Numbered from the stretch's first letter, positions 6,550 through 13,993 are shown. The stretch: 34,483 nucleotides of DNA from Lentisphaerota bacterium (GCA_016873635.1 VGWJ01000033.1:1-34483), one strand, 5' to 3'. Notes: generated from the letters alone by a model not told the origin. Numbers and translations: made by a program.

Positions 6550-7383
6550 ATGACCGTCGATCCCGAGACGGGGAACAAAGACATCCTTCTGGTCGCCGGC
6601 CGGGAATATGAAGGACGGACGGCCGCCGTCGTTGCGTCGAAGGGCGATACGCCTGAAGGCCGGGCAAAAGTAATCGCGGAAAACCGCCTGACCGTTGATG
6701 CATCCGGACGTCCCTGTGCCCGGTTTCGCCAGCCCGAGGACATGGCTTCCGAGCCGGATACGCGGATCGAGCTGGCGATTGACGGCAAACCCATCACGAG
6801 GGCCTCATCTTGCTCGGGCAGCACAGCCAGTCTGCTGTGGCTCTGGTCGCGTGAGCGCGCGATCGCCAGAACATACGGTCTTGGGGCCCCATGGGACGCC
6901 ATGAAGGAGGCGCCGGCCGTCGTTCGCCAGCACCGGGGAATGGTCGCGGCCGCCTGCCAGGGCTTCTTGTGTGGCCCCGAGTGGGATGCGGAAATCCGGG
7001 ACATGCTCACGGCACTGGAGAAGGGAGAAGACTGGCTGGCCACGAGGCGGAACGAATACTGGTGCGCGTACTTCAGCCCGGCCGACGGGTCCGGACAGCC
7101 CTTCGTCGTATCCCTGCCCGAGGGTTCGAGCGTGGTTCCATACCCTCGTCTGCTTGGCGGGTGTTCCGTCGTTGACATGGCGGGGGCGGGGAACACGGTC
7201 TGGCATATTGACGGCTTCTCGCCGATGATCGCGCGCAGCGGCATGGATGCGCACGGTCAACTGCTCGATTGGGGCGACAAGCCGTTTGGCGAGGATACGA
7301 CGGGGATAGCTTGGGACGGCAGAAGTCTGTGGGTTCTGGACAACGGCAAGAAGCGGATCTGCGAAATTGAAAAGGCCAACTGA
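6550..7383 (+). pseudogene. In-frame continuation: mosaic of hydrolase N-terminal region and beta-propeller tail
   Basis: This frame begins immediately after the TGA closing the CBM9 gene and lacks its own ribosome-binding site. Residues about 1-80 (DILLVAGREYEGRTAAVV) may be a small beta domain. About 105-195 (VVRQHRGMVAAACQGFL, EYWCAYFSPADGSGQPFVVSLPEG) resembles the region before the catalytic domain of prolyl-oligopeptidase-like alpha/beta hydrolases, but no catalytic domain follows. The last 40 residues (GIAWDGRSLWVLDNGKKRICEIE) look like the last blade of a beta-propeller. The product is therefore three gene pieces in one frame and unlikely to be functional. Confidence 0.55.
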
Positions 7384-7404
7384 AAGGGTGCAGCAGGAGG
7401 ACAC

Positions 7405-7575
7405 ATGAAAGTGAGAACTTTTCTGCCGCTGCTGATCACGGGTGAAGGCTGCCAACCAGGTGTTGCAGTTTCCGCCATCGCCCGCCGGACACCACCATCC
7501 AGAGCTGTTTGGCAATGTCGATTTCGCACCTTTGCGGCTCTTCCCATAGGATCAGTGCGAAAGACGAAAGACTGA
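7405..7575 (+). pseudogene. Start of a lost secreted-protein gene
   Basis: AGGAGG at 7395-7400 precedes ATG 7405. The first residues, MKVRTFLPLLITG, look like the start of a signal peptide. After about 13 codons the sequence turns into arginine/proline-rich junk and ends at 7575 (56 aa). The expression signals survived and the gene body is gone. Nothing is recognised in 7576-7690. Confidence 0.45.
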
Positions 7576-7705
7576 GCACTGCACAAGCACATGGTGGTGG
7601 GTATTCGCCGCCCGCTGCGCGGTCGTCTCAACCCACACCCTGAACGTTCGGTGCATGGACAAGGGAGATACGGAAATGATACCCTGGTGTCGGAGGTGAC
7701 CGAAT

Positions 7706-7918
7706 ATGGCCAATACGTACACGGCGGTGACGAAGCAGAATGGCGGTTGGTGGATCGGGTGGATTGAGGAGGTGCCCGGCGTCAACTGCCAGGAAAGAAC
7801 CCGGGAGTCCTTGCTCTCCAGCCTCCGCACGACCCTGGCGGAGGCCTTGGAACTCAATCGAGAGGACGCACTCCGCGCGGCCGCGCCCGACTACACGGAA
7901 GAACTGGTCACGGTATGA
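7706..7918 (+). CDS. hicB: HicB-family antitoxin
   Basis: 70 aa, beginning MANTYTAVTKQNGGWWIGWIEEVPGVNCQ and continuing TRESLLSSLRTTLAEALELNRE. This is the partial RNase-H-like fold of short HicB antitoxins (WWxGWIEEVPGVNCQExTxEELLxNLrxaLxEaLEl). GGAGG at 7692-7696 supports the start. The stop overlaps the toxin start by four bases (ATGA). Antitoxin before toxin is the reverse of the original hicAB order but common for this short HicB group. Confidence 0.92.
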   Translation: MANTYTAVTKQNGGWWIGWIEEVPGVNCQERTRESLLSSLRTTLAEALELNREDALRAAAPDYTEELVTV

Positions 7919-8103
7919 AGCGCACGGAGTTGCTCAAGCATCTGCGTGAGCATCGGTGCGTGTTCATCCGCGAGGGGGGGAGTCATTCGTGGTGGGGCAA
8001 CCCCGTTCAGAATCACCGCTCCTCTGTTCCCCGCCACACCGAGGTCAATGACAACCTCGCCCGGAAGATCTGCAAGGACCTCGGCATCCCTTCCACAAGG
8101 TGA
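7915..8103 (+). CDS. hicA: HicA-family mRNA interferase toxin
   Basis: 62 aa, a double-stranded-RNA-binding-like fold: MKRTELLKHLREHRCVFIREGGSHSWW, then VPRHTEVNDNLARKICKDLGIP. The conserved His in GGSHSWW is the catalytic residue in the family, and RHxEV-NDNLARKICKDLGI is its usual C-terminal half. It overlaps hicB by ATGA and appears intact and full length. Confidence 0.94.
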   Translation: MKRTELLKHLREHRCVFIREGGSHSWWGNPVQNHRSSVPRHTEVNDNLARKICKDLGIPSTR

Positions 8104-8112
8104 CGGCACCGA

Positions 8113-8201
8113 ACCAGCCCATGCTGGCGACGCGGTGCCCGCGCACCTCAGTGCCACCAGCCCATGCTGGCGACGCGGTGCCCGCGCACCTCAGTGCCAC
8201 C
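8113..8201. repeat. Perfect 43-bp tandem duplication
   Basis: The unit at 8114-8156 (starting CCAGCCCATGCTGG) is repeated exactly at 8157-8199. Each unit holds two small stems: CCAGC/GCTGG with a four-base loop, and CGCGG/CCGCG with a three-base loop. It begins ten bases after the hicA stop and might act as a transcript end or be a recent slippage product. Exact identity points to a recent event. Confidence 0.9.
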
Positions 8202-8218
8202 GTTCGACTTGAGAGAAG

Positions 8219-8404
8219 ATGAAAAGGAGACCCTTATCCGAAGTCGCGCCTCAGCTCCGAGCCGAGTGGGATAGCGAGAAGAACACGGGCCTGGAGTTCG
8301 ACCGCATTCATGCATCGTCATCCACGCGTGTTGCATGGGTATGCAAGACGGTCTTGACGCAAACCATGAGTGTCCGAAGACGGCTATTCGGTGAAAGGAG
8401 ATAA
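8219..8404 (+). pseudogene. Fragment of a treble-clef zinc-ribbon domain protein (DUF4379-like)
   Basis: The start MKRRPLSEVAPQLRAEWDSEKN, followed by SSSTRVAWVCKT, matches the first part of the repeat LAExxPxLAxEWDxxKNGxxxPxxVxxxSxkkVWWxC found in restriction-associated proteins. The CxxGHxW half that should follow is missing; the last 20 residues are unrelated. It is a truncated remnant upstream of a nuclease-like pair. Confidence 0.6.
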
Positions 8405-8814
8405 TGAGACCACTTTTCACAGTCCACGCAGGCGAGTACCTGGTTGGCGAATACATCGAGCACAACTATCCCCGGTGAAACGTGTGGGTTCCATCCAAGG
8501 ACACCGGCGTAGACCTGCTGGTGACAGACGCGCGGCATCGGAAGGCCGTCTCGCTACAAGTCAAGTTCTCGAAGGACTTCAACCCATCGCACGGCTCCCT
8601 GCTTCAGAGCCGCCTGCTTGCCGCCGGTTGGTGGAAGCACGACGTAGCGAAGATCAAGAAGTCGGCAGCGGAACACCGTTTCATCACGGTGGGAATGTCG
8701 CGAACCGGGCGCATCCTGATGGTGTCGCACACGGACCGAGGCGACAAGGTTCGGATCATCAGCGCGAGAAAGACAACCCCACAGGAACGAAGGCAGTATG
8801 AAGAAGGTCAATGA
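8404..8814 (+). pseudogene. Nuclease-like hypothetical gene interrupted by one in-frame TGA
   Basis: From ATG 8404 (AAAGGAG at 8394-8400) the frame reads MRPLFTVHAGEYLVGEYIEH, then NYPR, TGA (8476-8478), NVWVPSKDTGVDLLVTDARH and VSLQVKFSKDF. The second part remains open to 8814. HAGEYLVGxYI...VWxPSKDTGxDLLVT...lQVKfS is a family of small proteins whose D-(x)n-QVK pattern resembles restriction-endonuclease-like nucleases. I infer this from the pattern; no assay is known to me. The TGA replaces one residue of an otherwise continuous protein of 136 codons. A shorter product could start at GTG 8482 but would lose the conserved N-terminus. It overlaps its downstream partner by 17 bases. Confidence 0.65.
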
Positions 8815-9028
8815 CAGCGACAGGAACGATGAACTGCGGCCTGAGTACGATCTTTCCCTGTTGAAGGGCGGCGTGCGGGGAAAGTACGCGAAGCGTTTTC
8901 GGGAGGGAACGAACCTCGTTCTGCTCTCCCCGGACGTGGCGCGGTACTTTCCTGACGAAGGATCAGTCAATGCTGCGCTCAGGTCCCTGGTAGGCGTCGC
9001 CAAGGCCCAACTCCGCCACGCCCACTGA
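8798..9028 (+). CDS. Small hypothetical protein, antitoxin-like partner of the nuclease-like gene
   Basis: 76 aa: MKKVNDSDRNDELRPEYDLS, then GGVRGKYAKRFREGTN, LVLLSPDVARYFPDEGSVNAALRSL. The pattern RxEYDxxxGVRGKYxxRxxxGTNxVxLxPDVAxxFPDxxSVNxALR is a widespread small-protein family usually treated as antitoxin-like. The last part resembles a ribbon-helix-helix unit. Its start lies inside the preceding gene (17-base overlap), which suggests a two-gene module. The partner's TGA may have left it an orphan. Confidence 0.75.
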   Translation: MKKVNDSDRNDELRPEYDLSLLKGGVRGKYAKRFREGTNLVLLSPDVARYFPDEGSVNAALRSLVGVAKAQLRHAH

Positions 9029-9149
9029 TACGGGGGAACACAAGGCGGCGAACCAAGCGGTCGCGGGTACGTCGCTTCGCGCCGCCCCACACCGCCGCCG
9101 TTCGGCGCGAAAGATGAAGACCATGCGCTCTAGATAACGCGAGGCTTCC

Positions 9150-9320
9150 ATGAGTCGTCGGGCGATAGTCGTCGGGTTGGCGCTGGCGCTCTTCATATCC
9201 TGCTTCACCTACGTAAACGCCGATGTATCGTCCGGATCTGGTCCACGGCAATGTCGGCGGTCCGCCCGCCGCATTTCACCTGCAAGCGCGAGCGCCAGGT
9301 GGGATGCAACTGGCTGGTGA
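9150..9320 (+). pseudogene. N-terminal relic of a polytopic membrane protein
   Basis: ATG 9150 opens with MSRRAIVVGLALALFISCFTY, a first transmembrane helix of the kind that starts large PVC transporter-like proteins (DUF6784/6785 type is my guess). After about 27 residues the frame becomes arginine/serine-rich and stops at 9320. 9029-9149 and 9321-9412 hold no recognisable gene. Confidence 0.35.
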
Positions 9321-9412
9321 GCGGACAGACGGTGACGGTTGCCAGCCGCTCGTTGAGCGCGCGGAAGGGTAATTTCTATTTTCGCGGTCTGACCCTGTCC
9401 CGGAATTTCCGC

Positions 9413-9441
9413 TTGCCTCAATGATCACTATTGAGTATAAA
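9413..9441 (+). promoter_or_regulatory. Sigma70-type promoter of the deoR-E1-E2-E3 operon with internal inverted repeat
   Basis: TTGCCT at 9413-9418, a 17-base spacer and TATAAA at 9436-9441. Transcription would begin near 9448, which excludes the TTG at 9431 as the regulator's start. The spacer holds an imperfect inverted repeat CAAT-N7-ATTG (9419-9433), a candidate operator for the regulator itself. Confidence 0.65.
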
Positions 9442-9469
9442 CGCGCAAAACGATCAGGAAAAGGCGCGC

Positions 9470-10249
9470 ATGTCCGGAACAGTGAACGCGGGGCTGGCGG
9501 CGGGCAGGCAGGAGCGCGTACGCGGCGTGCTCCGCGAGCGCGGGGTGGTCAGCGTGGAGGAACTGCGCGCGCGCCTGGGCGTGTCCGGCGCCACGGTGCG
9601 CCGCGACCTGGAGGCGCTGAACCGGCGCGGGCAGGTACGGCGGGTGCACGGCGGCGCGGTGTGCGTCGAGGGGCGCCTGGACGAGCCGCTCTTCGACGAC
9701 AAGACCGCCATCGCCGCCCGGGAAAAGCAGCGCATCGCCGAAGCGGCGCTGAAGCTGGTGAAGCAGGGCGACTCGGTGTTCCTGGACGGCGGCAGCACGG
9801 TGCTGGCGCTGGCGCGGCTGCTTACCGGCTACAGCGGCCTGACGGCGGTGACCAATTCGCTGCGCGTGGCCGCGCTGTTCGCGGGCGTGGGCCCGCGCGT
9901 GATCATGGCCGGCGGCGAGCTGCGGCGACTGAGCCAGACTTTCGTGGGGGCGCTCAGCCGGCCCCTGCTGGAGCAGCTCCGGTTCGACACGGCTTTCATG
10001 GGCACGATCGGATTGACGGCGGCCGACGGCATGACCACCACGGACGCGCGCGAGGCCCTGACCAAGGAGACGGTCATGGCCAACGCGCGGCGCGTGGTTC
10101 TGCTGGCGGACGGCAGCAAGATCGGGGCGGTTTCCTTCGTGAAAGTCGGGGCGCTGGACAAGGTGGACGTGCTGATCACCGATTCCGGCGCCGACCGCGG
10201 GGAGGTGGCGCGGTTGCGCAAGAAGGGCGTCAAGGTGGTGACGGCGTAA
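9470..10249 (+). CDS. DeoR-family transcriptional regulator
   Basis: 259 aa. An N-terminal DeoR winged helix-turn-helix (RQERVRGVLRERGVVSVEEL, LGVSGATVRRDLEALNRRG, VRRVHGGAV) is followed by the sugar-phosphate-isomerase-like sensor domain (REKQRIAEAAL, DGGSTVLALARLL, VVLLADGSKIG). DeoR proteins bind phosphorylated sugars or related metabolites and usually repress the adjacent operon. ATG 9470 was chosen because AGGAAAAGG (9454-9462) precedes it and the promoter covers upstream starts. The E1 gene begins 41 bases after the stop, so the regulator probably controls the 2-oxoacid dehydrogenase operon and itself. Confidence 0.9.
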   Translation: MSGTVNAGLAAGRQERVRGVLRERGVVSVEELRARLGVSGATVRRDLEALNRRGQVRRVHGGAVCVEGRLDEPLFDDKTAIAAREKQRIAEAALKLVKQGDSVFLDGGSTVLALARLLTGYSGLTAVTNSLRVAALFAGVGPRVIMAGGELRRLSQTFVGALSRPLLEQLRFDTAFMGTIGLTAADGMTTTDAREALTKETVMANARRVVLLADGSKIGAVSFVKVGALDKVDVLITDSGADRGEVARLRKKGVKVVTA

Positions 10250-10290
10250 GAGGCCGGTTTCCGGCCGTTTGACCCAAGCAGGAGGAGAAG

Positions 10291-12588
10291 ATGCAGACGG
10301 AGAACGAGCGCAGCGACATGCGGCCGGATTTTGAGCCGCGCACGATCGAGTGCGGGACAATACCGGCCTACGCGTACAAGGGAAACCTGAAAAAGGAGCT
10401 CCAGAAGGGCACGATCGGGAAGCAGGAAGCGATCGACATCCTCGAGGACATGCTGATCATCCGCGAATTCGAAGACATGATCATCAAGCTGCGGTCCGGC
10501 GCCTACGAGTCCTGCGCCGGCTACGACTACCGCGGCCCCACCCATGTTTCGATCGGCCAGGAAGCCGTTTCGGCCGGGGCCTGCTACGGCATCGCGCCGC
10601 GCGACTACATAACCTCCACCCATCGCGGTCACGGCGACAGCGTCGCCAAGGGCTGCGCGGCCATACGCGCCATGAGCGCCGGCGAGCTGCGCGCCCGCGT
10701 TCCGGGCTGCGCGGACACGTCCCGCGCCAGGCTGCTGGAGGCGGCGCTCGAAGATCACGTCTACCGCACCATCGCCGAGCTCTTCGGCAAGGAAGACGGC
10801 TACTGCAAGGGGCGCGGCGGCGGAATGCACATCGCCGACTTCCGCGTGGGGCACCTGGGCGCCAACGCCATCGTGGGCGGCGGCGTGCCCATCGCCACCG
10901 GCGCGGCCACGGCCGCGCGCTACCTGGAGGACGGCAAGGTCACGTGCTGCTTCGCCGGCGACGGCGCCTACGCCAACGGCGTGGTCCTGGAATCCCTGAA
11001 CTGGGCCGCCATGGGGCAGTTCACGAACAGGCTGGCCAGGAACAAGCCCTTCGGCCTGCCCATCATCTACCTGATCCTGAACAACCACTACGGCATGACC
11101 GGCCGGGCCGACGACGAGGTCATGGGCGTGGAGTTCATGGCGCGGCGGGCCGCGGGTTTCGCGGACAACAACATGCACGCCGAGGTCGTGAACGGCATGG
11201 ACGTGCTCGCCGTGCGCGACGCGGTCAGGCGCGCCGCCGAAGGCTGCCGGCAGGGCAAGGGTCCCTACCTGCTGGAGCTGGACACCTACCGCTACTACGG
11301 GCATTCCCTGAGCGACCCGCGGAACGAATACCGCACGCGCGAAGAGGAAGCCGCCTGGAAAGCCGTGGACGCCATCGAAGGCTACACGCGGCAGCTCCTG
11401 GACGCCGGCGTGCTGACCCCCGCGAAGCTGCGCGCGCTGCAGAAACGGGTCGCCGGGCGGAACGCCCGCGCCGCGGCCGCGGCGGTCAAGTCCCCCGACC
11501 CCGACCCGGCGGATGTGATCAAGTACATGTACACCGACACCGCGGCGGACACCGTGCCCGAAGAGCGCGCGCGCGCGGTCGTGCTCAAGGATCCCGAAAT
11601 CAAGCGCACCCCGAACGGCGAGCTCACCTACAAGGACGCCCTGAAGGAGGCGCTTTTCGAGGAAATGAAGCGCGACAGCCGCGTGATCTTCTACGGCGAG
11701 GACGTGGCCGACTACGGCGGCGCCTTCAAGGTCACCAAGGGCCTGCTGGAGTCCTTCGGGCGGCGGCGCGTGTTCAACACGCCCATCTCCGAGGCCGCGC
11801 TGTGCGGCGCGGCCGTGGGCGCGGCCATGGCCGGACTGCGGCCGGTGGCCGAGCTGATGTACATGGACTTCGCGCTGATGGCCTCCGACCAGATCAGCAA
11901 CCAGGCGGCGAAATGGCATTACATGTCCGGCGCCAGCGTGGAAATCCCGCTGGTCTACCGCGCCTCCGTGGGCGGCGGCAAAGGCTACGGCGGACAGCAT
12001 TCCCAGACGCTGGAATCGGTGTTCACGCACATTCCGGGCCTGATCGTGGCGTATCCCGCCACGCCGTACGACGCCAAGGGGCTGCTCAAGACGGCCATCC
12101 GCGACAACAATCCCGTGATGTTCGTGGAGTCGCAACTGCTCTACAACATCAAGGGCGTCGTTCCCGCGGAGGAGTACCTCATCCCCTTCGGCCTGGCGGA
12201 CGTGAAGCGCCAGGGCAAGGACCTCACGATCGTGACGTGGGGACCGGCGGTGCACGACGCGCTCAAGGCCGCGGCAATGCTCAAGGAGAGCAAAGGCGTC
12301 GAAGTGGAGGTCGTGGATATCCGTTCGCTCGTGCCGCTCGACGCCGCGACGATCGTCGATTCGGTCCGGAAGACCGGCCGCTGCGTGATCGCAAGCCAGG
12401 CCATCACGATCGGCAGCTACATGGGCGATATCGTTTCGGTCATCCAGGAGCAGGCGTTCGACTACCTGGATGCGCCGATCGTGCGCGTCGGCGCGCGCAA
12501 CGGCATCGCGCCGCAGTCGCACGTGCTGGAAAAGGCGTTCCTGCCGGACGCCGCGGACATTGCCGACGCGGCCGTGAGCATCCTGTAA
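10291..12588 (+). CDS. Fused E1 alpha/beta subunit of a pyruvate/2-oxoacid dehydrogenase complex
   Basis: 765 aa joining the thiamine-diphosphate E1 alpha (about 40-395) and beta (about 445-765) chains through a linker. The alpha half has THRGHGDS, GYCKGRGGGMHI and the ThDP/Mg motif GDGAYANG...NNHYGM (about 223-268). The beta half has YGEDVADYGGAFKVTKGL, NTPISEAALCGAAVGAAMAGLRP and the transketolase C-domain (VVDIRSLVPLDAATI). The alpha half carries about 30 extra residues between HRGHGDSVAKG and AELFGKE compared with ordinary E1 alpha. The reaction is oxidative decarboxylation of a 2-oxoacid, with acyl transfer to the lipoyl group of E2. AGGAGGAG (10280-10287) sits before the ATG at a tight distance. 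Pyruvate is the likely substrate, but branched-chain acids or acetoin cannot be excluded. Confidence 0.92.
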   Translation: MQTENERSDMRPDFEPRTIECGTIPAYAYKGNLKKELQKGTIGKQEAIDILEDMLIIREFEDMIIKLRSGAYESCAGYDYRGPTHVSIGQEAVSAGACYGIAPRDYITSTHRGHGDSVAKGCAAIRAMSAGELRARVPGCADTSRARLLEAALEDHVYRTIAELFGKEDGYCKGRGGGMHIADFRVGHLGANAIVGGGVPIATGAATAARYLEDGKVTCCFAGDGAYANGVVLESLNWAAMGQFTNRLARNKPFGLPIIYLILNNHYGMTGRADDEVMGVEFMARRAAGFADNNMHAEVVNGMDVLAVRDAVRRAAEGCRQGKGPYLLELDTYRYYGHSLSDPRNEYRTREEEAAWKAVDAIEGYTRQLLDAGVLTPAKLRALQKRVAGRNARAAAAAVKSPDPDPADVIKYMYTDTAADTVPEERARAVVLKDPEIKRTPNGELTYKDALKEALFEEMKRDSRVIFYGEDVADYGGAFKVTKGLLESFGRRRVFNTPISEAALCGAAVGAAMAGLRPVAELMYMDFALMASDQISNQAAKWHYMSGASVEIPLVYRASVGGGKGYGGQHSQTLESVFTHIPGLIVAYPATPYDAKGLLKTAIRDNNPVMFVESQLLYNIKGVVPAEEYLIPFGLADVKRQGKDLTIVTWGPAVHDALKAAAMLKESKGVEVEVVDIRSLVPLDAATIVDSVRKTGRCVIASQAITIGSYMGDIVSVIQEQAFDYLDAPIVRVGARNGIAPQSHVLEKAFLPDAADIADAAVSIL

Positions 12589-12610
12589 CCGCCACCTGAG
12601 GAGCAGAGAC

Positions 12611-13993
12611 ATGGCACAGGCAGTTGTATTGCCGAAGTTCGGTCAGACGGTGGAAGAAGCGACCATCGTCAAGTGGCACAAGAAGGTCGGCGATTCCGTG
12701 AAGAAGGGCGAGGTCCTCTTCGAGGTTGAAACCGACAAGGCGGTGCTGGAAGCGGAAAGCTTCTACGACGGGGTCCTGCTGAAGATCCTGGTGGGCGAGA
12801 ACGTGCCGGCGCCGGTGTCGTCGGTGGTGGCCTACGTGGGCAAGGCGGGCGAGCAGGCGCCCGAAGGGGCGCCGCCCCCGGCCCCGGCCGCGCCGCCCGC
12901 CCCGGCTGCCCCCGCCGCCGAGCAGAAGCCCGCCCCCGCGCCGGCGGCGAGAGCCCCGCTTCCGGCCGAAACCGGCCGTCGTCCCGCGCCTCCGCCTTCC
13001 GCCCTCCACCTTCCACCCCCCACCCCTCCACCCCCGACCCCTCCACCCCCCTCACGTCTTCTGATCTCCCCGCGCGCGCGGGCCCTCGCCCGGAGCTGCG
13101 TCATCGCCCCGGCGCGCATCACCGGCAGCGGCCCGCGGGGACGCATCGTGCGCAGGGACGTCGAGGCCTATCTTGAGGCGCAAGGCTACGCCTCGCTGCG
13201 CGTCTCGCCGGCGGCCAGGCGGCTGGCGGCTAAGGAAGGCGTGGACATCCTGACCGTGCGCGGGACCGGCGCGGGCGGCCGTATCATGGTGCACGACGTC
13301 CAGCGCAGCCTGGCCGAACGGCCCAGGCCGCTCAGCCGCATGCGCCAGGTCATCGCGCGGCGCCTGACCGAAAGCTTCGCCGGCACGCCGCACTTCTACG
13401 TGACCGTCAGCGCGGACATGACCGATCTGCTGGCCTACCGGCAGGAGCTGAAGGCCCGGGGCAAATCCTTCACCGTGACGGACTTCATCCTCGAAGCGGT
13501 CGTGATGTCGCTGCAGGAGTTCCCCGCGGTGAACAGCGTGTGCGACGGCACGACCGTGCGCTGGTACGGCAGCGTGGACCTGGGCGTGGCCGTCAGCGTC
13601 GAGAACGGGCTGGTGGTGCCCGTGATCCGCAACGCCGGCGACCTGAGCCTCGAAGAGCTGCGCGACCGGGCCCGCGCGCTTACGGCGAAGGCGCGGGAAG
13701 GCAAGCTGCTGCCCGACGAGATGACCGGCAGCACGTTCACCGTGTCGAACATGGGCATGCTGGACGTGGACGACTTCCACGCCATCATCAATCCGGGCGA
13801 GGCCGCCATCCTGGCGGTCTCCTCGACGCGCGAAACGCCCGTGGCGCGCGGCGGCAAGGTGGTCGTTCGGTCGCTGATGCGCATGACCCTTTCCACGGAC
13901 CACCGCATCGTGGACGGCGCGCTGGGCGCGGCCTTTGCCAACGCCGTGAAAGGGAAACTGGAGGATATGGAGCTATGGAAAAGTTTGACGTAG
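12611..13993 (+). CDS. E2 dihydrolipoyl acyltransferase with two E3-binding domains
   Basis: 460 aa. The lipoyl domain (1-78) carries the lipoylated Lys in VETDKAVLE (about K43). A Pro/Ala linker (about 85-148) ends in a run of PPPTPPPPTPPPP. Two peripheral-subunit-binding domains follow in tandem (about 151-190, SGPRGRIVRRDVEAYL; about 197-235, VSPAARRLAAKEG...GAGGRIMVHDV). The catalytic domain (about 240-460) has the chloramphenicol-acetyltransferase-like motif STDHRIVDGA (His about 431, Asp about 435). It transfers the acyl group to CoA and forms the complex core. Start at ATG 12611, 22 bases after E1 with GAGGAGCAG upstream; the end overlaps the E3 start by 19 bases. Confidence 0.93.
   Translation: MAQAVVLPKFGQTVEEATIVKWHKKVGDSVKKGEVLFEVETDKAVLEAESFYDGVLLKILVGENVPAPVSSVVAYVGKAGEQAPEGAPPPAPAAPPAPAAPAAEQKPAPAPAARAPLPAETGRRPAPPPSALHLPPPTPPPPTPPPPSRLLISPRARALARSCVIAPARITGSGPRGRIVRRDVEAYLEAQGYASLRVSPAARRLAAKEGVDILTVRGTGAGGRIMVHDVQRSLAERPRPLSRMRQVIARRLTESFAGTPHFYVTVSADMTDLLAYRQELKARGKSFTVTDFILEAVVMSLQEFPAVNSVCDGTTVRWYGSVDLGVAVSVENGLVVPVIRNAGDLSLEELRDRARALTAKAREGKLLPDEMTGSTFTVSNMGMLDVDDFHAIINPGEAAILAVSSTRETPVARGGKVVVRSLMRMTLSTDHRIVDGALGAAFANAVKGKLEDMELWKSLT

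Noticed and set aside
6547..8478. TGA reassigned as a sense codon, because two genes contain one in-frame TGA each
   Set aside because: Many intact genes in the window end with TGA (ABC permease, dnaK, E3, both VapC-pair genes) and no core gene has an internal TGA. The interrupted genes lie only in the decaying arm, so nonsense mutation is more likely.
3702..9028. Chromosomal integron cassette array, suggested by the toxin-antitoxin genes and the IntI-like relic
   Set aside because: I found no attC-type sites (RYYYAAC...GTTRRRY) between the modules. Several modules have their own promoters and lie among gene wreckage, not in a cassette row. Kept only as a question for the whole genome.
9431..9469. 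Upstream TTG start for the DeoR regulator at 9431
   Set aside because: The TTG lies inside the spacer of a good promoter (TTGCCT-17-TATAAA), so it would not be transcribed. ATG 9470 has a ribosome-binding site.
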